Shown here: one piece after another, positions 1 to 9,537 of the stretch | How the letters are laid out: each line of letters begins with the position of its first letter | Position numbering within the stretch: position 1 is the stretch's first letter | Source of the DNA: an uncultured Clostridia bacterium | GTDB lineage: Bacteria > Bacillota > Clostridia > TANB77 > CAG-465 | Length of the DNA stretch: 64,000 nt | Assembly (NCBI GenBank): GCA_934132895.1 | Contig: CAKPAG010000004.1 | Span: 1-64,000 of the forward strand | Direction: 5' to 3' | Made by a program: the position numbers and the translations under genes | The notes under the pieces: generated by a model | The model's database searches: none | What the model saw: the letters and a program-made list of their open reading frames with translations, nothing else | Told to the model about the DNA's origin: nothing

Positions 1-79
1 TATTATTTTTAATATAGCATCTATTTAAATATCATAGAAAGTTTATTCTAGTTTACACAAACTATCCGATATGCTCATT

Positions 80-628
80 TTATTTTTTAAAATTTCTTGT
101 AATTAAGTAGTTGTATTTTGCAGCGTGTTTTATTTCATCAGTTAAAATTTCCATGAGCATATCATATTTTTCTTTATTAGGCATTGCAAACATAATTTGT
201 CTGTATCTTTCAACTGCTGAAAGTTCTCCAAATAAAGCTTTTTCTAAGTTTTTTAAATATTCATTGCTTGAATTATTTGTTCTTGACATTTGACTTGTAG
301 GAGCTTCCATTTTAGTTAGCTCTTCATATAGTTTTCTAAACATCAAATTATGCTTTTTTTCATCAGCAATAATGCTTTTTATAATATTTTTTTCTTCCTC
401 ATTTGGCGCTTGTGAAAGCAAAACTGAGTAAAAAATTTCATCATCTTTTTCACCAGTAATTGATTTTTTAATTTCCATTATTGCTTGTTCCAAAGAAAGA
501 GTTCTTGAATTTTCTTCTATAGAACGACTAGTATTGCAGTCTGGCGTAATAGCTTCTGGAAATTCCATATTATTGTTTGAAAAATTATTATTTAAATATT
601 CTGAATATGTATTAGTATAATAATTCAT
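80..628 (-). CDS. Ferritin-like (rubrerythrin-type) domain protein
   Basis: A 182-residue protein of two related helical halves. Each half carries a carboxylate/His signature of ferritin-like di-iron proteins: DEKKH in the first, GELSAVERYR and DEIKH in the second. The first 45 or so residues are Asn/Tyr-rich and probably disordered. The start was moved 13 codons inside the longest frame, to the ATG at 626-628, because a good GGAGGAAC site lies just upstream of it. Likely role by family: a di-iron oxidase/peroxidase or metal-binding protein. Related proteins are frequent in spore formers, but nothing here fixes the substrate. It is transcribed away from the neighbouring secreted cluster. Confidence 0.7.
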   Translation of the reverse strand: MNYYTNTYSEYLNNNFSNNNMEFPEAITPDCNTSRSIEENSRTLSLEQAIMEIKKSITGEKDDEIFYSVLLSQAPNEEEKNIIKSIIADEKKHNLMFRKLYEELTKMEAPTSQMSRTNNSSNEYLKNLEKALFGELSAVERYRQIMFAMPNKEKYDMLMEILTDEIKHAAKYNYLITRNFKK

Positions 629-781
629 AAAGTTCCTCCTTTCATAATATATTGTATGTACGAGCACTATCTTTTGTTATAACATGTTCAAATTATGTAT
701 ACTTGTTATAAGAAACATTAGATAAATAAATTGACTTAAGAGATGAATACATTATATAATTTAAATATATAAGAGGAAAAA

Positions 782-1258
782 ATGAATATAAAATTTAATA
801 GATTTTTAACTGTAATAATTATAATTTTAATATGTGTTATATCATATTTGTACTTCTATAAGCAGAAGCAGAGTGAGTTTGAAATACCTGAATTTGATAA
901 AAATGCAATTTCAGAAAAACTAGAAGTACCAGAAAGCTTAAACTTAAATAGTTTTAAAGTATCAGATGGTTATGAGTTCCAAATATGTTCAAATTTAAAA
1001 TTAGGAGAAAACAATGAATTACCAATATATTTTTATTCCAAGGAAACAAATGATATATATATAAAAATAAAAGTATATGATAAAGAAAGTAATAAATGCT
1101 TACTTGAAACTGGGATTATAAAACCAGGGCAATCTTTAAGAAATATATATTTTAATCAAAATGTAAAAAATAAAGAAATATTAATAAAAGTATTAAGTTA
1201 TGATCCTTCAAATTATTATAGTAGAGGTACAGTTAAATTAAATGCAAAAATACAGTAA
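782..1258 (+). CDS. Small membrane-anchored extracellular protein, unknown function
   Basis: 158 residues. Residues 8-26 form one hydrophobic helix after a short basic N-terminus, so the remainder should lie outside the cell. The outer part is beta-rich. A segment near residue 115, IIKPGQSLRNIYF, resembles the turn SGYGINDVDL in the next gene, so the two are probably diverged paralogues. I do not recognise a characterised family. The GAGG-type site is at 772-776. The next gene starts 12 nt after the stop, and a secreted protein follows 28 nt after that one, so the three look like one transcription unit ending at the hairpin at 2478. Confidence 0.6.
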   Translation: MNIKFNRFLTVIIIILICVISYLYFYKQKQSEFEIPEFDKNAISEKLEVPESLNLNSFKVSDGYEFQICSNLKLGENNELPIYFYSKETNDIYIKIKVYDKESNKCLLETGIIKPGQSLRNIYFNQNVKNKEILIKVLSYDPSNYYSRGTVKLNAKIQ

Positions 1259-1270
1259 GGAGTATATAAA

Positions 1271-1786
1271 GTGAAAAATTTAGTTAAAAAAAATAGTGGA
1301 AAGATAAATATATTAACAATAATATTAATTATTGTAATAATAATTTGTATAGGAGTTATAGTATATTTGTTATTTTTTAAGAATACAAATTCTAAAGAAT
1401 ATGCACCTGGAATTAATGATAAAAATATTATAAAAATAGATGAAAAAAGTAATAACTCAAGTGGAAGCGTTAATATGATATATTCTAAAAATGTTAAAGT
1501 AAATTTAAAAGATAAAAAAATTAACATTAATTTTAAAAATCCTAATGGTTCTAATCAAATGATTGTTATATCAATAGTAGCTAATGTAAATGGTGAAGAT
1601 ATTGAGATAGGAAGCACTGATAGAATACCATCTGGGTATGGTATAAATGATGTTGACTTAAAAGAAAATGCAAATTTAAATGTTGGAACATATGATGGCT
1701 ATTTTTATATAAATTACTATCAAAATGATACAGAAGAAATGGCTGTAATTAATACTAAAATACCAGTTAAAATAGAAATAGTTTAA
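1271..1786 (+). CDS. Small membrane-anchored extracellular protein, unknown function (paralogue of preceding gene)
   Basis: 171 residues with a GTG start, preceded by AAGGAG in the intergenic gap. Residues 12-36 form a strong transmembrane helix after a Lys-rich N-terminus; the rest is predicted extracytoplasmic and beta-rich. The C-terminal half, with SGYGINDVDL followed by NVGTYDGYFYINYY, reads like a small beta-sandwich and recalls the preceding product. Second gene of a three-gene unit that ends with a protein carrying a classical signal peptide. By position it may be a membrane partner of that secreted protein; this is inference only. Confidence 0.6.
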   Translation: MKNLVKKNSGKINILTIILIIVIIICIGVIVYLLFFKNTNSKEYAPGINDKNIIKIDEKSNNSSGSVNMIYSKNVKVNLKDKKININFKNPNGSNQMIVISIVANVNGEDIEIGSTDRIPSGYGINDVDLKENANLNVGTYDGYFYINYYQNDTEEMAVINTKIPVKIEIV

Positions 1787-1814
1787 TTAACTTTAAGAAA
1801 AAGGGGGTGAAAAG

Positions 1815-2468
1815 ATGAAGATAGATTTAAAAAAGATAGCTTTAGGAACAATTTTAGCAACATCTTTAGTTTCTAGTAGTGTATTTGCTGGTCCAGTAGA
1901 GGCTTCTAATAGGGAAACAACAATAGTTGTTAAAGCCGGAAATGTTGAATCTGATGCTGAATATAACGTTGAAGTGGGCTGGTCAGATATGACATATAAC
2001 TATGTGAGTGATAAGTCTGGATATCGTTGGGTTCCACAGGGTGAAACAAGTGGAACTATTTGGATAGTAAATCATTCAAATGTAGCTATAACATCGAATA
2101 TGAAGTTTAATCCAATTATTGATAATATATCAGGAGAATTTTCAGCTACTGCATTGCATAATGAAATACTTAGAACATTAACTGAAAAACCATCAGATTG
2201 GGATACAGATGCTGATAAATATTATTCTGCACCATTTGTTAAAGTAACAAAAGGTACAACTTTTGAAGAAAACAAGTATTATAGCTGTGAAGGCACTGGA
2301 GGCGGACCAGCAAGTACTGATGAGAAAATACCTGCAAAGGTGGAAGATAATGGTAAGATTACAGTACATAGACTTGAAACTTCACTTAATTTAAAATCAA
2401 CAGGTCCTATTTCTAAATCAATAAAAAAAGATGCTGCACTTGGTACAGTTACAATAACAATAGACTAA
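1815..2468 (+). CDS. Secreted beta-rich protein, unknown function
   Basis: 217 residues. The N-terminus is a typical signal peptide: KIDLKK basic region, hydrophobic core to about residue 22, and a probable cut after SVFA. The mature part contains VEVGWSDMTYNY and, further on, IWIVNHSNVAIT, a pattern of beta strands with few Cys residues. There is no sorting signal or C-terminal membrane segment, so the protein is either released or held by partners. The ribosome site GGGGGTGA is strong, suggesting high expression. It closes the cluster begun at 782, and a terminator follows 9 nt after the stop. Confidence 0.65.
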   Translation: MKIDLKKIALGTILATSLVSSSVFAGPVEASNRETTIVVKAGNVESDAEYNVEVGWSDMTYNYVSDKSGYRWVPQGETSGTIWIVNHSNVAITSNMKFNPIIDNISGEFSATALHNEILRTLTEKPSDWDTDADKYYSAPFVKVTKGTTFEENKYYSCEGTGGGPASTDEKIPAKVEDNGKITVHRLETSLNLKSTGPISKSIKKDAALGTVTITID

Positions 2469-2477
2469 CAAAAATAT

Positions 2478-2519
2478 AAAAATTCATGTTAAGATATTAA
2501 ATCTTGATATGAATTTTTT
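2478..2519 (+). terminator. Rho-independent terminator after the secreted-protein cluster
   Basis: Stem AAAAATTCAT paired with ATGAATTTTT, with an inner AAGAT/ATCTT pairing, followed by a T run. It closes the 782-2468 unit before the polC promoter. Confidence 0.8.
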
Positions 2520-2556
2520 CTATATTCAAAAGATATTTTTTCTTCTTGTTTGTGTA

Positions 2557-2585
2557 TGGACAAATTTTAAAAAAAATAGTATAAT
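2557..2585 (+). promoter_or_regulatory. Sigma-A promoter for polC
   Basis: TGGACA, 17-nt spacer, TATAAT, ending 29 nt before the GTG start of polC. Confidence 0.6.
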
Positions 2586-2614
2586 ATGTCTAGAAAAAAA
2601 TGAGGAGAAGTATC

Positions 2615-5600
2615 GTGGAAAATCTAAAGAAAGTAAAAGATGTATTTTTTAATTGTAATATTGTAGATAATAACTTCTGTGATGCAGATATAGAAGAAAT
2701 AAAATTTTCTAAAAAGCTTAACGCAGTTATACTTAATGCCAAAAGTAATAGTCTTAAGGTATCTTTAAATGATATAGAAAGTTTTGAAAACCAAGCTAAA
2801 ACTGCTTATGATTTAAGCAGTTTTAAAGTTAACTATACATATACAGGTACTCCTTTTGATATTAAAGTAAGCGATATAAAAGATACACTTTCAAGTATGA
2901 ATAGTAAATATCAATATACTCAGGATATATTTGAAAATTGTAAAATAGATTTTGATAGTGATACTTGTGCTTTGGATATAACCTTAAATAGACCTTTTTC
3001 CGGCTTTGTAAAAATAAAGGGAATTGATAATTATATAGCAAAAGATATTGAGTCAAAATTTGGTAAAAAACTTAAAGTAAATATTAGTGACAATAAAGAT
3101 TTGAAAGTGGAAAATGTGGAGAAAGATGCTCATAAAATGGTAAAACTTGAAGAATTAATTAATATTTCAAGTAATAGTGTTGGTGCTATGAACCCAAATA
3201 AAGCTGATAAAAAACCTAGTTTTGTAAAAAGACCACCTTTAACAGAAGAGGAAAAAGAAGAAAGAAAAAGAGCAAAAGAAGAACAACCCGAAAGAGTAAT
3301 CTATGGAGTAGATATTTTAACAGATAAACGTGAAAAAGTTGTAGACGTAAATGATAGCATGGATAGAACTTGTATTGATGGATATATTTTTGAAAAAGAT
3401 ATAAGAGAAACAAGAAGTGGAAAGATTATAATGTCTTTAGATGTTACTGATGAGACAAGTACTATATGTTGTAAAATGTTTTTAGATAAGAAAAAGTTTG
3501 AAGAAGTAGATGGAAGACTTAAAAAAGGTGCCTTTGTTCAAGTTCAAGGAAGACCACAAATAGACCAATTTACAAATGAACTTACAATAATGGTTAATAA
3601 CATTATTGAGGGAGAAGCTAAAGATGTAAAGGTTATAAAAGATGAGGCCGAAATTAAAAGGGTGGAATTACATCTACATACTCAGATGAGTGCAATGGAT
3701 GCAGTAAGCAGTGCAAAAGATATTATAAAGCAAGCAATAAAGTGGGGGCATAGTGCTATTGCTATAACAGACCATGGTGTTGTACAATCTTTTCCAGAAG
3801 CTAATCATGTTATAACAGATAATTATGAAGGTTTAGCTAAAGAAAAAACTGGTAAATCTAGGGTAACAACTCAAGATATTTTAGATAATGCCCCTATAAA
3901 GGTTATATATGGAGTTGAAGGATATCTTGTAGATGATATAATGGTAAATCCACAATTTTCAGATACTTACTGTGTATTCGATTTAGAAACAACAGGTTTT
4001 GATCCCGAAAAGCAAGATAAAATAACTGAAATTGCAATATGTAAAGTAAAAAATGGTGAGATAATAGATGAATATACTACATTTATAAATCCTGAAAGAA
4101 ATATTCCATACAATGTGCAACAACTTACTCATATAACAGAAGATATGGTAAAAGATGCACCTACAATTGAAGAAGCGTTACCAACTATATTAGACTTTAT
4201 ACAAGGTTCAACCCTTGTTGCACATAACTCAGATTTTGATATTAATTTTTTGAATTACTTTGTAAATAAAGAGGGATATAAAGATAGGTTCAATAACTTA
4301 ATAATAGATACACTTATGATAGCTAAAGAACTGTATTATTATTTACCAAATAAAAAACTTGGAACTATAGTTGAAGAGTTAGGAATAGAGCTTGAAGGTG
4401 CTCACAGAGCTATAAACGATACAAGAGCTACAGCAAAAATGTTTATACGTATGGCAGAAGATTTAAAGAAAAAAGGACTAGATATAAATAATTATGCACA
4501 CAGTGAAAAAAGTATATCAAATATTATTGGTGAAAAAGCATACCATATAATAATACTTGCTAAGAATTATGTTGGACTTAAAAATCTATATAAACTTGTA
4601 TCATATTCGCATTTGCATTATTTTAAAAAGAAGCCCAAAATATTTAAGAGTATGTTAAATAGATATAGAGAAGGCCTTATTATTGGAAGTGCTTGTGAAC
4701 AAGGAGAATTGTATCAGTCTATTTTAAGAAAAGAGCCTAAAGAAAAACAAGAAGAAATAGCAAGTTATTATGATTATTTAGAAATTCAGCCATTAGGAAA
4801 TAATGCCTTCTATAAACGTGGGGTAAAACTAAAAAATAAAAACTATAATAAATATGTAGATGATAAAGATAAAGAGTTTGAATATATAACTTTAACAGAT
4901 GAAGATTTAATAAATATTAATAAAAGAATAATTGAAATAGGTGATATTCAAAATAAGCTTGTAGTTGGAACATGTGATGTTCACTTCTTAAAAAAAGAAG
5001 ATGAAATTTATAGAAGAATACTTCAAGCAGGTCAAGGGTATGATGATGCTGACATGCAGGCACCATTATACTTTAGGACGACAGAAGAAATGTTAAAAGA
5101 ATTTGATTACTTATCTCCAGAAAAAGCCTATGAAATTGTGGTAACAAATACAAATAAAGTAGCAGATATGTGTGATAGAATTAGCCCTATTTCTGATGAA
5201 AAGTGTCCACCACATATAGATGGCTGTGAAGATGAAATAAGAAATATTGCATATGAAAAAGCTCATAAGCTATATGGAGATCCACTCCCGGAAATAGTAC
5301 AAACAAGACTTGATAAAGAACTTAACTCAATAATATCGAATGGATATTCTGTTATGTATATAATAGCTCAAAGACTAGTTTGGGATTCGAATGATCATGG
5401 ATATATAGTTGGTTCAAGAGGTTCTGTTGGATCTTCTCTTGCAGCATATATGACAGGTATAACTGAAGTTAATTCATTAAAGGCACATTATAGATGTCCA
5501 AATTGTAAATATTCAGACTTTTCAGACCATGGAGTAGCAAATGGTTTTGACCTTCCAGATATGGATTGCCCAAAATGTGGACATAAGCTAGATAAAGATG

Positions 5601-7097
5601 GTATGGATATTCCGTTTGAAACATTTCTTGGTTTTAATGGAGATAAAGAACCGGATATTGACTTAAACTTCTCACGGAGAGTACCAAGCTGAGGCCCACA
5701 AATATACTGAGGTAATCTTTGGTAGAGGAACAACATATAAAGCTGGAACAATAGGTACAATAGCTGAAAAAACTGCATTTGGTTTCGTCAAAAACTATTA
5801 TGAAGATAGAGGAATACATCAAAGAAGTGCTGAAATAAATAGACTTTCAAAAGGATGTACTGGAATAAAAAGAACAACAGGTCAACACCCTGGTGGAATA
5901 GTAGTTGTACCAAAGGGAAGAGAAATATTTGAATTTTGTCCTGTACAACATCCAGCAGATGATCCATATTCAACAATAAAAACTACTCACTTTGATTATC
6001 ACTCTATTGATAAAAACTTACTTAAACTTGATATACTAGGCCATGATGATCCTACTGTAATTAGAATGCTTTATGATATAACAGGAATTGATCCTACAAA
6101 GATACCACTTGATGATAAGGAAACAATGAGTATTTTTTCTTCAACTGAGGCTTTAGGTGTAACAAAAGATCAAATTAATTCTGAAGTTGGAACTTTTGGA
6201 ATACCTGAATTTGGAACAAAGTTTGTAAGAGGAATGCTTGTTGATACAAGACCTACTACATTTGATGAACTTATAAGGATATCTGGACTTTCACATGGTA
6301 CTGATGTGTGGCTTGGAAATGCACAGTCTCTTATTGAAGAAGGAACTGTTACCTTACAAGAGGCAATCTGTTGTCGTGATGATATTATGATTTATCTAAT
6401 CTCTAAAGGTATAGATCCAGGAGCTTCATTTAAAATAATGGAACTTGTGCGTAAAGGTAAGGCTTTAAAAGACCCTGTTAAATGGGCTGAGTATGAAGAA
6501 ATAATGAGAGAGCATGGAGTACCAGAATGGTATATAGATTCATGTAAAAAAATAAAGTACATGTTCCCTAAAGCACATGCTGCTGCTTACGTTACAAATG
6601 CTTTTAGAATAGCATGGTTTAAAGTACATCATCCTAGTGCATATTATGCTGCTTTCATGTCAATTAGAGCAGATGAATTTGACAGCGATTCAATGTTATA
6701 TGGTAAAGAAAAAGTAAGAGCAAAAATGAAAGAAATAGATTCACTTGGAAATCAAGCAGCACCTAAGGATAAAAACATGTATCCAATACTTGAACTTGTG
6801 CTTGAGATGAATGAAAGAGGAATTAATTTCTTGCCAGTAGATATATACAAATCTGATGTTACTAAGTTTATTGTTGAAGGAAATGACTTAAGACCGCCAC
6901 TTTCTGCACTTACAGGCTTTGGTGAAGTAGATGCTAAAAAGCTTGTTGAAGCAAGAAAACAAGGAAAATTTACGTCAATTGAAGATATGATGATAAAATC
7001 TAAAATTGGTAAAGTAGCTTGCGAAACCTTAAAAATCGCAGGATGCCTAGAGGGAATGCCAAGGTCTGAGCAACTTGATATGTTTGATTTACTCTAA
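2615..7097 (+). CDS. polC: DNA polymerase III alpha subunit, Gram-positive type (PolC), joined across a +1 frameshift
   Basis: Replicative polymerase of low-GC Gram-positives. Start GTG at 2615, 8 nt after AGGAG, preferred over the ATG at 2600 whose codon precedes that site. Order: N-terminal domain; OB fold near residues 250-330; PHP domain beginning [12 protein letters not shown] (about 350); inserted DEDD exonuclease with FDLETTGFD (about 455); CPNC and CPKC zinc motif (about 960-990); palm motif PDIDLNFS (about 1013-1020). Directly after that Ser codon one extra C (5675) breaks the frame, and the original frame stops at 5690-5692. Skipping the C gives [13 protein letters not shown], matching the PolC consensus, and reads through to 7097. 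The joined product is about 1493 residues, normal for PolC. The unshifted product would lack most of the polymerase core. The gene must be functional, so this is either a sequence error or recoding. Confidence 0.95.
5672..5678 (+). other. polC: +1 frameshift site in polC (UCA-C-GGA)
   Basis: Codons read TTC TCA CGG AGA GTA CCA AGC TGA in the upstream frame. Removing C5675 gives TTC TCA GGA GAG TAC CAA GCT GAG, encoding the conserved PolC stretch FSGEYQAE. The extra base is not in a homopolymer. It creates an in-frame CGG, a codon almost unused in this window. The same arrangement occurs in topA at 59168. Confidence 0.85.
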
Positions 7098-7111
7098 AAA
7101 TCAAAATTATG

Positions 7112-7140
7112 TTTACATATACACCAAAATGTGGTATAAT
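7112..7140 (+). promoter_or_regulatory. Sigma-A promoter
   Basis: TTTACA, 17-nt spacer, TATAAT, upstream of the small gene at 7201; it follows polC by 15 nt. Confidence 0.65.
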
Positions 7141-7200
7141 ATAAATAGTTTTTAGTTCGTTAACTTATATAAAAAATAATTTTGAAAAGGAGAGAAAAAA

Positions 7201-7551
7201 ATGAATAATTTCCAAAGATTAAATAAGATTAAAAGAGTTACAAAAAAAATGGATCCTAGAAGGCGGAAGTATAGATATTTAAAGTTCTTAAGAAAATATA
7301 TATTATTAAATTTTTTTGAAAACGAAATAATAATAGTAATTCCTAAGCAGGAATCTTCAGCGTATTTTCGAAATGTATATGGTAGTAGATGGAGAGGAGA
7401 ATATGCAAGGATTAATGGAGTGAAATATAATGAAGTGTATTCGCATTTTTCTGAGGAAATCTTTGAGGATACTCTAAAATCTTTAAGTTATAGCATTAAC
7501 AAAAAAGAAGAAAATTTAAATGAGTGGTTGTATTATATTAATGTAGAGTAA
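7201..7551 (+). CDS. Hypothetical protein, basic N-terminus
   Basis: 116 residues with its own promoter, an AAGGAGAG ribosome site and a terminator, so it is probably a real single-gene unit. The N-terminal 35 residues are strongly basic (KIKRVTKK, DPRRRKYRYLKFLRKY), and the rest is mixed alpha/beta with many aromatic residues. There is no signal peptide or convincing membrane segment. I recognise no family. Codon 22 (7264-7266) is one of the few in-frame CGG codons in the window; reading on in the same frame stays open to the end, so CGG must be decodable here, presumably as Arg. Confidence 0.55.
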   Translation: MNNFQRLNKIKRVTKKMDPRRRKYRYLKFLRKYILLNFFENEIIIVIPKQESSAYFRNVYGSRWRGEYARINGVKYNEVYSHFSEEIFEDTLKSLSYSINKKEENLNEWLYYINVE

Positions 7552-7583
7552 GAGAAAAGATTCAATTCTTTTCTCTTATTTTC
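7550..7583 (+). terminator. Rho-independent terminator
   Basis: AAGAGAAAAGA paired with TCTTTTCTCTT, followed by ATTTT; it overlaps the stop codon of the 7201 gene. Confidence 0.8.
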
Positions 7584-7603
7584 ATCCAGTTTAGCATTTT
7601 TAC

Positions 7604-7631
7604 TTGAAAAAACTAAAAAATAGTGTATAAT
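7604..7631 (+). promoter_or_regulatory. Sigma-A promoter for hpf
   Basis: TTGAAA, 16-nt spacer, TATAAT, 20 nt before the hpf start codon. Confidence 0.6.
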
Positions 7632-7651
7632 ATAAGTGTGAGGTGATTACT

Positions 7652-7984
7652 ATGAAATTAGATTTAACAGGACTTCATATTGAAGTAACAGATGCAATTA
7701 GAGAATTTACAGAAAAGAAAATAAAAAAACTTGATAAGTTTTTTGATGAAAACACAATTTGTCATGTAACATTCACTGACAAATCAAAAGGTAAACAGCA
7801 TTTAGATATTCGTATAGAATATAAATCACGTACATATCTTGCAGAAGATAATACAGACAATTTATATTCTGGAGTAGAAGAACTTGTATCTAGAATAGAA
7901 GGACAAATCAGAAAAGACAAGGCAATGGCTGAAAAAGCTAGAAAAGCTAACTCTGTGCCTGATGTAAATTCTGAAGAAGACTAA
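7652..7984 (+). CDS. hpf: Ribosome hibernation promoting factor, short form (HPF/YfiA family)
   Basis: 110 residues. It matches the N-terminal ribosome-binding domain of HPF (LTGLHIEVTDAIREFTEKK; later LDIRIEYKSRTYLAEDNTDNLYSGVEELV), which sits in the decoding region of the 30S subunit of idle ribosomes. The start is the ATG after GAGGTGATT, three codons inside the longest frame. Most Bacillota carry a long HPF of about 180-190 residues whose C-terminal domain joins two 70S ribosomes into a 100S dimer. Here the protein stops after a Lys/Glu tail with a terminator just behind, so that domain is absent from this gene. Confidence 0.88.
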   Translation: MKLDLTGLHIEVTDAIREFTEKKIKKLDKFFDENTICHVTFTDKSKGKQHLDIRIEYKSRTYLAEDNTDNLYSGVEELVSRIEGQIRKDKAMAEKARKANSVPDVNSEED

Positions 7985-7996
7985 TATGAATTATAT

Positions 7997-8028
7997 AAAA
8001 TGACTAGTACGTTGTTACTAGTCATTTT
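7997..8028 (+). terminator. Rho-independent terminator after hpf
   Basis: AAAATGACTAGTA paired with TACTAGTCATTTT, a perfect 13-bp stem. Confidence 0.85.
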
Positions 8029-8069
8029 GCTCTTAGAGATGCAATACAGAGTGAATATATATAAAAAGA

Positions 8070-8098
8070 TTGACATAAGTAAAATGAAATGATATAAT
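8070..8098 (+). promoter_or_regulatory. Sigma-A promoter
   Basis: Perfect TTGACA, 17-nt spacer and perfect TATAAT upstream of the gene at 8152. Confidence 0.75.
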
Positions 8099-8151
8099 TA
8101 TGCAAAATATTTAATATTAAAAATATAATTATATATAAGGAGTGATTTTTT

Positions 8152-8709
8152 ATGTCAAAAGTGAATGTTAGCAATATTAAAGTTTTGCTATATGAGAATA
8201 ATGTACGGTTAGTAGATATTATAGTACTATTAAATAATATGCATAAACTTTTAAATAAATTGTCTGATTTTGAAAAGTGCATACTAGATGTATTTTTTAA
8301 GTATGTACAAAATTATAATAATATTCTAAATGTTAGTTCATGTGATGAATTATTAAGTAAATTTGAAAAAGAAACGTCATTAGATAATGTATTGGAAATT
8401 AGACTTTATAAAGAGGGAGAAGATGAAGAAATACCAGATATCTTTATTAAATTTGAAACCTATAAATTATTTTATTATAATTTTTGGCCTGAATTTGTTA
8501 AAGCTATCAAAAAAGGAATGGACTTAGGAAAAGAAAAAATAAATTTTAAATATCGTATTCCTAAATCATTCATAAACAGAGTATATAATGAATATGACTA
8601 TCCGCTTTTAAAGTTTAAGAGTGAAATAGTTGAACTTTTTAAAGTTAACGAAGTTGATATGACCGGAAGTGAAGAAACTGAATTTTACTTGTTAGAAGTA
8701 GAAAATTAA
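8152..8709 (+). CDS. Hypothetical cytoplasmic protein
   Basis: 185 residues with an AAGGAGTG ribosome site, a consensus promoter and a terminator, so it is a monocistronic unit and probably well expressed. It has no signal peptide or membrane helix. The N-terminal half is predicted helical (LVDIIVLLNNMHKLLNKLSDF) and the middle is acidic (EGEDEEIPDIFIKFE). I recognise no domain. Codon 19 (8206-8208) is CGG; the same frame continues to the stop at 8709, so no shift is needed here. Confidence 0.55.
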   Translation: MSKVNVSNIKVLLYENNVRLVDIIVLLNNMHKLLNKLSDFEKCILDVFFKYVQNYNNILNVSSCDELLSKFEKETSLDNVLEIRLYKEGEDEEIPDIFIKFETYKLFYYNFWPEFVKAIKKGMDLGKEKINFKYRIPKSFINRVYNEYDYPLLKFKSEIVELFKVNEVDMTGSEETEFYLLEVEN

Positions 8710-8737
8710 ATAAAGCTTAAGATAATGTGCTTAGTAT

Positions 8738-8783
8738 AAGCAGTTTTAAAATGTATAAATATATATTTTAGGACTGCTTTTTT
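8738..8783 (+). terminator. Rho-independent terminator
   Basis: AAGCAGT...ACTGCTT with an AT-rich inner stem (TTTTAAAAT/ATATTTTA), followed by T7. Confidence 0.75.
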
Positions 8784-8822
8784 CTATTGTCAAGTGTGAT
8801 ATAATATATATTGGTGAGAAAA

Positions 8823-9458
8823 GTGGAGAAAATAATTAATATTGATAGTAGTATGGACAAAATAGAAGTTAATAAGGTGCTAAAAAAACTAGCATATGAA
8901 ATAAGGCTTGGAAAGATAGCAATATTACCTACAAGTACAATATATGGAATTTGTACAAATGCATTAAATGAAGAAAGTGTAAGAAAAATATATGAAATAA
9001 AGAGAAGAAATAATGAAAAACCTCTAATCGTTCTTGTAAACGGAATTAAAATGTTAAATAAAATCACTTATAGATTAGGTAATTTAGAAGAAAAACTTGT
9101 TAATAAATTTTGGCCAGGACCTTTAACATTGGTATTAAAAAAGAAAAAATGCATTTCAAATGTTGTTACTGGAGGTAAAGATACAGTTGGTGTTAGATGG
9201 GATGGTAACTATATCATTAATGAAATAATATCAAATGCTAAAGTGCCAATTGTGGCTCCAAGTGCTAACATATCTGGAAATTGTAATGCTGATAGTATAG
9301 AAAAAATAGAAACTGAGATAAAAGAAAAAGTTGATTATATAGTAAACGTTGGAAAGCTAAATGATTTAAAAGAATCTACTTTAGTTCAAGTGCAAAATGA
9401 TAATTTAAAAATATTAAGAGAGGGGAAAATAAAAAAAGAAGAACTTGAACAACTGTAA
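8823..9458 (+). CDS. tsaC: Threonylcarbamoyl-AMP synthase (TsaC/YrdC/Sua5 family)
   Basis: Makes threonylcarbamoyl-AMP from Thr, bicarbonate and ATP, the first step of t6A37 modification of ANN-decoding tRNAs. YrdC-fold motifs are visible: AILPTSTIYGI near residue 35, KRRNNEKPLIVLV, FWPGPLTLVLKKK, VGVRWDG, PIVAPSANISG and a C-terminal ILREGKI. About 211 residues, so the YrdC domain without the extra Sua5 domain. I chose the GTG at 8823, preceded by GGTGAG. The TTG at 8811 would lie almost at the transcription start expected from the TATAAT at 8800, and the ATG at 8853 has no ribosome site. Confidence 0.9.
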   Translation: MEKIINIDSSMDKIEVNKVLKKLAYEIRLGKIAILPTSTIYGICTNALNEESVRKIYEIKRRNNEKPLIVLVNGIKMLNKITYRLGNLEEKLVNKFWPGPLTLVLKKKKCISNVVTGGKDTVGVRWDGNYIINEIISNAKVPIVAPSANISGNCNADSIEKIETEIKEKVDYIVNVGKLNDLKESTLVQVQNDNLKILREGKIKKEELEQL

Positions 9459-9537
9459 AATTTGTAATAAAGGTTTTAAAAACTTTACTTTTAATAGCTT
9501 TTGTGTAATAATATATATGTAAAAAGGAGTGATAAAA

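Noticed and set aside
2600..2614. ATG at 2600 as the start of polC
   Set aside because: The AGGAG ribosome site begins inside that codon's triplets; the GTG at 2615 has correct spacing.
5488..5976. Antisense open frames over the polC frameshift
   Set aside because: Composition is Leu/Phe/Tyr-rich shadow sequence with no ribosome site; they mirror the coding strand.
7264..8208. CGG codons in the genes at 7201 and 8152 as further shift sites
   Set aside because: The 0 frame stays open for more than 90 codons after each, while the +1 frame stops within 0-5 codons. No shift is needed.
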